A program made the translations under genes and the position numbers. A stretch of 64,000 bases of DNA, from contig OY811979.1 of NCBI GenBank assembly GCA_963681505.1, positions 6,018,910 through 6,082,909 on the forward strand, in the 5' to 3' direction. The notes beneath the pieces are model-generated. The model was not told the DNA's origin. It searched no databases and saw nothing but the letters and a program-made list of their open reading frames with translations. This DNA comes from Eunapius fragilis (lineage: Eukaryota > Porifera > Demospongiae > Spongillida > Spongillidae). Shown one piece after another: positions 44,301-51,472 of the stretch (positions within the stretch are counted from its first letter, which is position 1; every line of letters starts with the position of its first letter).

Positions 44301-46814
44301 CCGCCGAACCCGTGTCTACAAGCATTCTAGTGACTCGCCCTTCTATACTACCTTCCACCATTAACGTGGAACTTACGGCTGCCGCCTGCCAAGAATCCTT
44401 ATGGTCCTTCCGCTTGCGAGGGCAGTTACGCCGAACATGACCTCGCTCCCCGCAGTTCCAACATGTAATCACTGCAGACCCTTGCTTTCTGGTAGAGGAC
44501 TGACGTTGTTGGTCAGCAGCGGTAGTTTTTCCTTTGCCAGATAGCCGTCTGTTCAGCTCTTCGACTTGTTTTCTAAGGTCCTCCACCATTCTTTCAGAAT
44601 CTTGGGCCTGTTTCCGGCGCTGTTGGACCGACAATGCTGCGAGTCCGCTACCCGCTGCTAACTCCTCAACACCGCTGGATGCCACCGACGATCCATGCCC
44701 GCACTCCTTGCTAAGTCTTCTCTGTGCTGTTTCCACTGACTCCTGTTGAATCGCCAATTGTAGCGCTTCGTCCAGAATATTGGGCATTTCTTTCATGAGT
44801 CTCAGCTGCACAGTGGAAGAGCACACCCCTTGCACAAACTGGTCCCTTACCAATTGTAACCGTTGTTCGTTGGTCCATCCAGGATAGGCCTTGTCCGCTA
44901 ACGCACGCAGTTCTCCAACGTACGTCACCAAGTTTTCGTCCGCCTTCTGGCCTCGTCTATGAAACTTCGCCTGCCACTCCAAATGGTTTCCCTCGGGCGC
45001 GTATTGAGCGCGGAGGCACATTGTCACAGCCTCGTAATCATCCGAATCGACCAGTCCTTGCTGGGACACAACCCTGAAAGGCCCATCGTCCAACAACGGA
45101 AGAAGTTCGCCCGTCCATTGGCTCTCGTCAACCTGTGCTTTGCGTACGTACATCTCGAAGCGCTTTAACCAAAGGACGAGGTCTGTTCCTCCTGAATAAC
45201 GGGAAGGGGGCCGTAAGCTCATTCTCACCATTTGTACTTCCGGAAGTAGCTCCTTGGTCCGTTCCTTGCTATCAGCCGTATCCATGGGTTCCGCCATCCC
45301 ACTTCTGACACCAATGTAGTACCCACCAAGGAAATGGTCACAACCAAAGTCATAAGAGCAGCAACAGATTCAACTGATTTTGCATGCACATACATCAATA
45401 TATATACACAGCCGATTGTCTAATTAACTAACTAATTATTACCAATTGGTCATGTCACTACACGTGTAATGGAAATATTATTGCACTTCTATATGCATTA
45501 ATTAATATTTCTCATGCACATGTATGAGTATACTCATGTAAACCGACTCACTGGTATACATGTCTATATGTATTGCGCAGATTTCATGAATCGAGGCATT
45601 TAACGTGTATACGTATATAATTTACATGGATGTGTGCATGCAAATGACACCTGGTCTTAAATCAAATGAAAACTCCAAACATATAAATTTGACGGCTGGG
45701 ATTACGGTTCATAAATTCGTTGGCTACACTTTGAATAATTACAGTTCAGCCTGATTCACAGAGGTGGTGTGGCTGGGGGGGGGGGGGGGGGGGGGGAGGG
45801 GCAAACCAGTTTGCATAATCACCAATAAACTAGAAAATACTGACAAGTATACGAACGTGTGCGAGTTTGCCACCCCCAGCCACACCACCAGTGCCGATTC
45901 ATACCGCTCCTAAGCTTGCTAATGCTAAGGGTTCAAACCAAGTGATGGATTGTTTTTAAATGCGCCACTGATGAACTTAAGACATAGTACGTATTATCAG
46001 TGGTTAATTCTAATTACACCTGATACAGTGAAGAATTTAATATTATTCTCATAGAAAAATTTGGGCCTTGGTTAGTACCTATGTCTTACTTATAACATGT
46101 CATGATTTGTTGTATTAATGACATGGACATAGGTATTAACAAGGTATGATCATATGTGAACAGGGAAGGAGGGGAAAGGGAGGGAGGTAAGGAGAAGGGA
46201 GAGGGAGGTGAAGAGGGAGGGAAGGAGGAGAGAGGGAGGGAAGGAGGAGAAAGGGATGGAAGGAGGAGAGAGGGGGGTGAAGGGAGGGAGGGAAGGAGAA
46301 GAGAGGGAGATGAAGAGAGGGAGGGAAGGAGGAGAGAGGGAGGATTGAAGTACTCCAGCTTTGAGTGATTGGAGCAGGCTTTGAACATCATTCCTTCCAA
46401 ATGCACACACACTCACACACACATTCACACACACACACACACACTCACATACAGTAAACATACTTTTGGAGAACCTTGCACTGCCATATGAGGTTCCATT
46501 TGGAGCAATGCACTCAATTTGTATCCTTTCCAGATATTTATTTGTTGTGTTAATATAGAGGGTGGACGTGTCGCATGGAGTACTATCCAAGAGAGGGGGC
46601 TCACTGATAGCCCAGAGGCCAGGTGTGTTAGGGCAGGTGGCACTGGTACCATTACTTGCATAGGCTGTCTGGCCCAGAGTCATGTTGCAGACATTCTGTG
46701 TTCCATTGATGATCCTCCACACTGTCTTGTTGTATGGGTTGAGAGCATCCCCACATGTGCAGGTAGCAACAGATGTGGAGGAGCAGAAGCTATCACACAT
46801 GAAATAGGAGTGGC
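38285..46814 (-). CDS. Ig/Fn3-domain single-pass surface protein (3' part of gene)
   Basis: Host gene on the minus strand. Exons found, 5' to 3': 46814-46464 (Ig-like), 40008-39712 (Fn3-like), 39110-39084 (27 nt), 38580-38563 (18 nt) and 38352-38285 (membrane segment and stop). All internal exons are phase 1-1 with lengths divisible by three, and all have GT-AG borders. The spliced 3' part reads LQIVKCPSVPITTN, then GNARSTVAVSGS, then a hydrophobic helix (LLLGALAVAAIV), a basic residue and KLWI-stop. This predicts an extracellular protein anchored by one membrane span with almost no cytoplasmic tail. A whole gypsy element (40351-45462) sits in the intron between the first two exons. The 5' exons, including a signal peptide, were not found. 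The style resembles sponge receptor genes. Confidence 0.78.
38563..38580 (-). CDS. 18-nt microexon (stalk)
   Basis: Flanked by GTTCTCAG and GTGAGT on the minus strand, phase 1-1, adding NARST. It joins in frame to the membrane-segment exon. Confidence 0.58.
39084..39110 (-). CDS. 27-nt microexon (stalk)
   Basis: Flanked by TTTTTCCAG and GTGAGT on the minus strand, phase 1-1, adding PSVPITTN. The sequence after its donor resembles that after the donor of the 18-nt microexon at 38563-38580. Confidence 0.62.
39175..39625. repeat. 26-bp tandem repeat, about 17 copies
   Basis: Unit CCTACATACAGCCTAACTGA followed by TGGACC, with single-base variants (GCAGCC, CCGCC, TTGG). It is intronic in the Ig/Fn3 gene, close to the Fn3 exon. 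Confidence 0.97.
39712..40008 (-). CDS. Exon encoding fibronectin type III-like domain
   Basis: A 297-nt phase 1-1 exon (99 codons). It begins APPAAPNVIVTLVCTGN, a typical Fn3 opening (Pro-rich, then a beta strand), and ends YSITVTAINCAGRQTTLQIV, matching Fn3 strands F and G. Acceptor CCTCAG and donor GTATGG lie on the minus strand. It is spliced to the small exon at 39110-39084. Confidence 0.78.
40040..40165. repeat. Dispersed repeat copy (CATAGCC..ACAACTTTCAAA end)
   Basis: CATAGCCATAAACAACTTTC followed by a TTTGGGGG tract closely matches 58481-58515 (CATAGCCGTAGACAACTTTC). It is a probable end of an uncharacterised dispersed element. Confidence 0.6.
40351..40498 (-). repeat. 3' LTR, intronic gypsy element
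   Basis: 148 bp, TGTAGTACCC to GTCACTACA. It appears identical to 45315-45462. Confidence 0.96.
40537..42087 (-). CDS. Intronic gypsy element: integrase part
   Basis: Integrase H2C2 zinc module (HNTVIGGHMGELKT and CRNCAVCNSRK), a DDE core (VAMDILGPL, HTDQGRNF, LVERFNRTL) and a GPY/F-like C-terminal module (WQGPFKVVKVLGPSIYRI), followed by a Pro-rich tail ending close to the polypurine tract. It belongs to the element at 40351-45462. Confidence 0.92.
   Translation of the reverse strand: MVHWLRTDTTPRGCPKDASWRLESLWVQRRYLTLQHGVLYRCWEDIPGGGTRRHLQLVLPAKLVKGVLEGLHNTVIGGHMGELKTLEKVRARFYWPGQRKEVEKWCRNCAVCNSRKSPSHKARAPMEICQTQRPMQRVAMDILGPLPETPRGNKYILVIGEYFTKWKEAFPLKDTEALTIAKVFVNEFVCRFGVPDSLHTDQGRNFEAKVLKEICQLLGVKKTRTTPYHPQSDGLVERFNRTLLDMLSMAVRDDEHDWDLLLPTLLFAYRTSCHATTGATPFELMLGRDARLPEDVLFSIPASTEDPIRYADVLKNRLQLAYERVRQHMEVQRGRQKESYDMDIKGDPYCIDDLVFLHNPAVRRGLSNKLHRPWQGPFKVVKVLGPSIYRIADCDNPRKRKVVHFNRLKPAPAQNTIEELGDDDIIVHRMPDLPLVGADHQTPTLEGLPQDRLNHPVPEMEHPAIVPQVLPPIQVLPPVAEEAPVLRRSSRISKPPVRYGNPLVLPDNMDTAEIIE
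42112..45297 (-). CDS. Intronic gypsy element: gag, protease, RT, RNase H part
   Basis: About 1061 residues. The gag capsid-like region lies within the first 250 residues, a CCHC knuckle is near residue 280, and protease (DTGSAV) is near 327. RT has VRKKDGTTRFCVDFRRLND, TLDLASGYW, MPFGLCNAPATF and YLDDIIIF (about 761). RNase H has LDTDASGDGLGAVL and ends NADALSRG. It belongs to the element at 40351-45462. Confidence 0.92.
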   Translation of the reverse strand: MAEPMDTADSKERTKELLPEVQMVRMSLRPPSRYSGGTDLVLWLKRFEMYVRKAQVDESQWTGELLPLLDDGPFRVVSQQGLVDSDDYEAVTMCLRAQYAPEGNHLEWQAKFHRRGQKADENLVTYVGELRALADKAYPGWTNEQRLQLVRDQFVQGVCSSTVQLRLMKEMPNILDEALQLAIQQESVETAQRRLSKECGHGSSVASSGVEELAAGSGLAALSVQQRRKQAQDSERMVEDLRKQVEELNRRLSGKGKTTAADQQRQSSTRKQGSAVITCWNCGERGHVRRNCPRKRKDHKDSWQAAAVSSTLMVEGSIEGRVTRMLVDTGSAVTLVREDVIRMVPSGNSLTTQVPANSVVAANGEKLDIIGQCKLSIKVGVSAKDHPVLIAKNLNQECLLGADFLIKHGCIVDLQQQILLTKEGPVQFLSPMRSGVQSSPVCFVTLSETINVPPYCQMCLPAKVSRHAGHCTSSSGALLVEPVGRFMDQHGLLVAYSIMDAAASHTMVQVLNPGFAPITVHKDEIMGMLKPIDDSADCASVQYPACKQSTQSVKHCIEQMTDGLAPEVREKVTALLWQFQDVIASDDSDLGRTRLTSHKINTGDTQPVCQRARRLPFHQQQEVRGLLDDMLSRGIIEPSCGPWASPIVLVRKKDGTTRFCVDFRRLNDCTRKDAQPLPRIDDTLDALGGARYFSTLDLASGYWQVEVDSKDREKTAFVTPFGLFQFRVMPFGLCNAPATFQRLMERVLAGLHWVTCLVYLDDIIIFSRTVEKHIEQLKEVLERLKGAGLKVRPSKCHLLQTSVQYLGHVISGEGIRTDPQKVACVSNWPVPQNSKELQSFLGLSSYYRRFVKDFAHVASPLHALTQKGRKWMWTKECNDAFFDLKKRLVSSPILALPDFSLHFVLDTDASGDGLGAVLAQTVDGEERVVAYASRALSRTEKKYCATRRELLALVWAAQHFRPYLYGRNFTLRTDHHCLQWLHNFKEPEGQVARWLELLAEYDYSVLHRQGKQHTNADALSRGGCQQCGWEVEEEQEANTSGCNAVSHLLLPTWTEEEIKSL
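45315..45462 (-). repeat. 5' LTR, intronic gypsy element
   Basis: 148 bp, followed by CGTG, the TSD that also precedes 40351. Confidence 0.96.
45463..46463. other. Intron of the Ig/Fn3 gene
   Basis: It contains a poly(G) tract (about 45777-45797), a GGGAGG purine-rich repeat (about 46160-46345, which gives misleading open frames) and a CA microsatellite (about 46404-46450). No exon recognised. Confidence 0.5.
46464..46814 (-). CDS. Exon encoding Cys-rich Ig-like domain
   Basis: A 351-nt phase 1-1 exon. It has SYFMCDSFCSSTSVATCTCG near its start, then NKTVWRIINGTQNVC, several N-glycosylation sequons (NKT, NGT, NTT) and RIQIECIAPNGTSYGSA near the end, resembling an Ig F strand. The acceptor is ACAACAG (minus strand) and the donor is GTATGT. 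The extracellular role is inferred from sequons, cysteines and the downstream membrane segment. Confidence 0.75.
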
Positions 46815-47000
46815 CTGTTGTCATGGAGAAATGCACATGCAATGTTCTACTCATTTTTCATTGCACTACAATCGATTTCCATGGACCCTTCTCTAGTTGC
46901 AAGCTGCAATTTTCTCTTGTAGGCAGTTTGCTAGATAACACATTATAGAGCTGTATAGTCGTGCCACTAAACATGAGAAATTCTCCGAATGCATACTGTT

Positions 47001-47284
47001 CAATGGCGGATCCAGGATTTTGGCGAGGGGGGGGGGGTCCGACATGAATATTAATGAGGGGGAGGAGCGGAAGAGGTACCATGTCGAACTAAGGGTATGG
47101 GGGAGAGATGTACAGTGTAGCATGCGCATATGCAGAATTCAAGATATAATATAGAGGGACAGCGCTGAACTTTTTTAAAAATTCGAAACACTGCATTAGA
47201 TAATTATATTCATAGTCATTATTGAGGGCCCGAGAGGGGGTGGGGGTCCGGACCCCCAGGACCCCCTCGCCGGATCCGCCCTTG
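47001..47284. mobile_element. Short MITE-like element with GGCGGATCC ends
   Basis: Left end CAATGGCGGATCCAGG and right end CCGGATCCGCCCTTG are inverted with one mismatch in the outer 13 bp. The element is G-rich inside and non-coding. It is of the same end type as 24051-24500. The TSD is unclear (CTGTT on both sides, offset). Confidence 0.5.
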
Positions 47285-47700
47285 CCTGTTGTTGCCTACC
47301 AGAGAAAATGGCAATTGGGCATAACCCAACCTTTGCGTTATGGTGGAAGGTTGGTTATGCCAAGATTTTGTGATAGTGTATGTGGCTGTATGTGATAATA
47401 ACCCACACTCACTATCAGATGGAAATCATGTACCAAAACGCAAAACGCTCTGCCCAACTAAGAAAATGGCAATTGTCATGGCAACTATCTATTACATGTA
47501 TGGATTAATATGGTCTATATGATTACAATCACATGATCATCACATGATCATCACATGATCAAAATACCTGGTGTAGTCATGGTAATGACACAGATAAGGG
47601 CCAGTGCCTACAGCAAGGAGGGAAGGGGGGGAGGTAGAGCACACATTACATGATGTGTCACCATGGTGACCACGATCCAACCTCCTAATCTCTTGTTATC
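47285..47700. other. Non-coding stretch, nothing recognised
   Basis: A small ATCACATGATC triplication lies at about 47528-47560. No gene supported. Confidence 0.4.
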
Positions 47701-47702
47701 TT

Positions 47703-48035
47703 AGCATTACAGCACCACCCTCACCTCACCTTAACATCACCTTCACCTCACCTTAACATCACCTTCACCTCACCTTAACATCACCTCACCTCACCTTAAC
47801 ATCACCTTCACCTCACCTTAACATCACCTTCAGCTCACCTCACCTCACCTTAACATCACCTTCACCTCACCTTAACATCACCTCACCTCACCTTAACATC
47901 ACCCTCACCTCACCTTAATATCACCCTCACCTCACCTTAGCTCACACTCACCTCACCTTAATATCACCCTCACCTCACCTTAGCTCACACTCACCTCACC
48001 TTAATATCACCCTCACCTCACCTCAGCATCACCCT
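47703..48035. repeat. Tandem CACCTCACCTTAACATCAC repeat
   Basis: An irregular array of CACCTCACCTTAACATCAC and TTCACCTCACC-type units of about 18-24 bp, becoming CACCTTAGCTCACACT variants toward the right. Confidence 0.95.
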
Positions 48036-49092
48036 CATATACTATCTACAGAAGATGATTGGTAGTGGGGTGACCGAAGGGACCCTCAGACCTGCTCTGT
48101 GGTGACCATAGCTACCGCAAAGTACTGATTCATCTTTTGAAAGTCAACAATCACGCGCACGTATGCTTTTTTGTTTTTCACGCCAATTGTTAATTTCTTC
48201 GCAGGTTCAAGTATTGGCGTCGGTTTAATTTTGATATCCCATGCCAGTGGCGCAAAAAGGATAACATTTTCTTAATCGCCGATGGCGTATGATGTCGCGA
48301 GCATTTAGTTAAATATGATTTATTTATTACTTCGGTGGCGCGCGCGCCGTTGAAATCATTATCAAGCCGACCTTGCCTGGGCCCCTTCATGCATGACCTT
48401 GCCTGGGCCCTGCCATGCATGCACCCCGGTTCTCGCGAGATGTTGCGTCGGCGCACCACCTAGGTCATGCACCTTTTAATAAAAATCTCTCATGCACTAT
48501 ACCGATACCCCCTCCTGAGATGAAAAAGACTCGCCATTGGGATATTCTGAAACGTCCAACTCGGCTAATGAGCACATTGCAGTGTGTTTGAAATCACTTA
48601 CCAGTCTACTTGTATAGAGGGAATGCAGCGCCATCTCCGCCATGTTTTCTGGAGTCCTTGTACGGAATGTGCTACAAACAGAATAGTTACATCCTGTAGC
48701 AGAATGGGGTCGAGACTCAGAAAAAAATAATAACATGGCCGACGATGTCCTATATATAAAATCAGATAGAGGCAAAAGGAATGGCATATTTTAAAGCGGC
48801 TGCGCGGTATCATGCACCAATAGCGATCATATCGAGGGTATCTTCGTACACGATACATGCATGCATGCCACGCATACACCTTCTTTTGGCGCATATAAAT
48901 TTCAGGTTACTGCGGCGTAACCACGGTCACATAACATTTCTGTGGGCTAAACCGCCCGTTGAAATGAAAGTACTCTATACAGGATCGCAGTTACAACCGC
49001 AGCAGCCCTGCAGAATTAAGCTTTACGCAATGTGTTCAACATCAAAAATTGATCCAACGCATATATATCACGTGATTGTACGTATACATTAT
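48036..49092. other. Mostly unassigned; possible divergent promoter region
   Basis: No clear gene. On the minus strand an ATG at 48643 opens a 14-codon exon (MAEMALHSLYTSRL) ending at a good donor (GTAAGT at 48601-48596). On the plus strand an ATG at 48734 opens MADDVLYIKSDRGKRNG. These could be first exons of divergent genes, but neither has homology support. Confidence 0.3.
48602..48643 (-). CDS. Possible first exon of an unknown minus-strand gene
   Basis: ATG in a good context (AACATGG), 14 codons, then GTAAGTGA. It ends in phase 0 and so does not join the phase-1 Ig exon at 46814. It is supported only by start context and donor. Confidence 0.25.
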
Positions 49093-49385
49093 ACAAGTAA
49101 ATAAAAACATTCTCACTGAGAAAGTTGGTGGGATATAGGTTTTGCAGGCAAATAGTATACTGGTGTAAAAAGCAAGGAAACAAGTTTTATCAGAAGGGAA
49201 AATGTAATAGTCCTATATTTAGCACAGAAACAGCATATGCCTTAGTGTAAGTGTGCTAAGTATAGGACTATTACATTTTCCCTTCTGATAAAACTTGTTT
49301 CCTTGCTTTTTACACCAGTATACTATTTGCCTGCAAAACCTATATCCCACCAACTTTCTCAGTGAGAATGTTTTTATTTACTTGT
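49093..49385. mobile_element. Palindromic MITE, 134-bp arms
   Basis: Arms 49093-49226 and 49252-49385 are reverse complements with about one mismatch. They start ACAAGTAAATAAAAACATTC. A 25-bp loop separates them. There is no coding content. The near-perfect arms point to a recent copy. A TSD was not clear. It lies just upstream of an RNA-binding-protein exon, probably in its intron. Confidence 0.92.
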
Positions 49386-49481
49386 GAAAATAATGCTCAC
49401 ACACCACACATACCTGATACACACACACACACACACACCACACTCATCACCACATCACTTGTCTGCTGGGACAATCGATAG

Positions 49482-49554
49482 GTCCAGGCGTAGTTTTGCA
49501 TTTGTTGAATTCTACGATGCTGGTGATGCCAAGAGATGGGTGGAAGAGAACAAG
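49482..49554 (+). CDS. RBM5/RBM10-like protein, RRM exon
   Basis: This exon encodes RRSFAFVEFYDAGDAKRWVE and ends ENK at a GTACTG donor. RSFAFVEF fits the RNP1 motif of an RRM, and the following DAKRW matches RRM1 of RBM5/RBM6/RBM10 splicing regulators. The acceptor is CGATAG (49481) or CCAG (49487); both give the same phase. It joins in frame to 50170-50283. Confidence 0.62.
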
Positions 49555-49562
49555 GTACTGTG

Positions 49563-49925
49563 TTGAGGTGGTCATGTGTTAAGGTGGTCATGTGTTGAGG
49601 TGGTCATGTGTTGAGGTGTCATGTGTTGAGGTGTCATGTGTTGAGGTGTCATGTGTTGAGGTGGTCATGTGTTGAGGTGTCATGTATTGAGGTGGTCATT
49701 TGTTAATGTGGTCATTTGTTAATGTGGTCATGTGACATGATCATGTGTTGAGGGGGGTCATGTGTTGAGGTGGTCATGTGTTTGACGTGGTCATGTGTTG
49801 AGGTGGTCATGTGTTTGACGTGGTCATGTGTTGAAGTGGTCATGTGGTCATGTGTTGAGGTGGTCATGTGTTTGACGTGGTCATGTGTTGAGGTGGTCAT
49901 GTGTTTATGTGCTGATATGTTGAAG
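49563..49925. repeat. GGTCATGTGTTGAGGT tandem repeat
   Basis: About 20 units of roughly 14-18 bp with variants (TTTGACGTGG, TTAATGTGG). It lies in the intron between the two RBM-like exons. Confidence 0.95.
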
Positions 49926-50169
49926 TGGTTAGTGGGACAGTGCTGTGATGGTTTGATGCATGCATACCCCCCTCCCCTTGATACATGCATACCCCCCCTG
50001 CCCCCTCGATGCATGCAGCCAAGGGGTATGCATGTATCGAGGAGGCCAGGGGGTACCCCTTGATACATGCATATCCCCTGGCCCCCTTGATACATTCATA
50101 CTCCCTGGGGCCCCCTTGTGTTTCACACACTGAGTGGGGCAGGGTTATACGTGCCCCCCCTCTCAATAG

Positions 50170-50283
50170 GACACCTTGGAGCTCCTTGGGACCAAGGTGA
50201 AAGTGGAGTTCAGCCACCACTGCAAGCTGCAGGACCACAGGGAGCGACCACACTACGAGGATAGAGACTGGACCTGCTTCAAG
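50170..50283 (+). CDS. RBM5/RBM10-like protein, end of RRM and start of RanBP2-type zinc finger
   Basis: After TCTCAATAG the exon encodes DTLELLGTKVKVEFSHH, the last strand of an RRM, then a charged linker and RDWTCFK, which fits the opening W-x-C of a RanBP2-type zinc finger, as in RBM5/10 right after RRM1. The donor is GTAGGG. The 112-residue layout matches that family. The next exon was not found before the repeats and the CACTA element. The gene is on the plus strand and would be a nuclear splicing regulator (family knowledge). Confidence 0.65.
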
Positions 50284-50887
50284 GTAGGGGGAATGTTTAT
50301 ATGTGTACAGTGTTAACCATAGATCTAGAGCACTGTGTCAACACTAATGTTTGCCGGAGCTAATGTTTATCTCTGATGGTTGATGAATCTATTTAAATTA
50401 AGCATTATAGCCCCACCCATTATTAATTTTATTGGTGCGTCCATTGCTAATAAAGTGGGCGTGGCGAAAGATGTATTTTGTGTTCGCCATGTTGTAGGAG
50501 AGCCTAGTAGAGCGCTAGCCCATGTTGCAGGGCCGTAGGAACGAGAAAATAACCTGTAATCTACCATGACCTAATGCAGAGTGCCATGAGCACTATGCAG
50601 CCATGTCACAGAGCAGAGACTTGGTGTGTACAGACAGGAAGCTATGTTCAGTTATGCAAACCATTTCAGCAGGTATATGTGTGCATACACTTTCACATAA
50701 ATGACTGGCAATCTTTCCTTTAACTATCAGTTCAGTTATGGAGAGCTTCTGGCAACCCTGTCATTAGGAAATGGAGCTACTGTTTGCATAATTTGGGGGG
50801 TTGAGGCAGAAGAAATGGAACCAGGAGTACCATTGCTTAGTGAATTCGACTGCCCTTACAATAGACATGACAAGGACCATCTTCTCC
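50284..50887. other. Non-coding stretch after the RBM-like exon
   Basis: No exon with support. An open stretch ending CATTTCAGCAG before GTATAT (about 50597-50671) was considered and does not match the expected zinc-finger continuation. Confidence 0.35.
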
Positions 50888-51000
50888 ACAGAGCTGGCTC
50901 CACAGAGCTGGATCCACAGGGCTGGCTCCACAGGGCTGGCTCCACAGGGCTGGCTCCACAGAGCTGGCTCCACAGGCTGGCTCCACAGAGCTGGCTCCAT
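50888..51000. repeat. CTGGCTCCACAGAG tandem repeat
   Basis: About eight imperfect 14-16-bp units, CTGGCTCCACAG(G/A)G. Confidence 0.93.
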
Positions 51001-51472
51001 CAGCTGTGACAGAAATACCAGTTTTCAACCCCACTCGCATCACGCCACTACTAGGGTTGTGTCTGCCACAGGGAAATTATGCGTCAAATCATATTATGAT
51101 TTTACAAATGATTTGTCAGATGATTCATATTATTTGAGTATGATTCCGAATCCACTAAAATCAAGCGTTGATTCTTAAAATCATGTGGAAAATCACTATT
51201 TTATTTTACGCATTTGTTCCCCAGAAATAACGTTGTGATTTTTAAAACGATTTGTCATGTGATTCATGCGATTTGAATATGATTTTGAATCCACTTGTGT
51301 AAATTTTTAAATTCATGTTCATGCAGTATACACATGTACATGTTTTTGTACCAAATAAATTCCATGAATACATTCTAAGGGTGATTTTGAAATCAAAAGC
51401 CTTTGATACACATCCATGATATTAATTAAAACTTAAAAATATATATCCATGTATTATTGTCAACATTGTAAT

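Larger units (their letters stand above)
40351..45462 (-). mobile_element. Ty3/gypsy LTR retrotransposon, nearly whole, in host intron
   Basis: A 5112-bp minus-strand element with 148-bp LTRs at 40351-40498 and 45315-45462 that appear identical, flanked by a 4-bp TSD (CGTG). A polypurine tract adjoins the 3' LTR and a primer-binding-like site (TTGGTGTCAGAAGTGGGA on the minus strand) adjoins the 5' LTR. Parts read from the right: gag (about 45297-44500), a CCHC knuckle (CWNCGERGHVRRNC, about 44460), protease (LVDTGSAVTLV, about 44320), RT (YLDDIIIFSR, about 43015), RNase H (about 42600-42220) and integrase with H2C2 module and DDE core (about 41870-41350). The order is standard gypsy. Identical LTRs mean very recent insertion. 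It looks nearly whole, with about one break. Confidence 0.95.

Noticed and set aside
46150-46412. Ser/Pro-rich open frames next to the Ig exon
   Set aside because: They translate a GGGAGG purine repeat beyond the splice donor of the exon ending at 46464.
48734-48790. ATG with MADDVLYIKSDRGKRNG as first exon of the RBM-like gene
   Set aside because: It runs into a stop after 19 codons without a splice donor and does not resemble RBM5/10 starts.
50597-50671. Open stretch ending CATTTCAGCAG before GTATAT as the next RBM-like exon
   Set aside because: None of its three frames gives the Cys pattern needed to complete the RanBP2-type zinc finger started at 50283.
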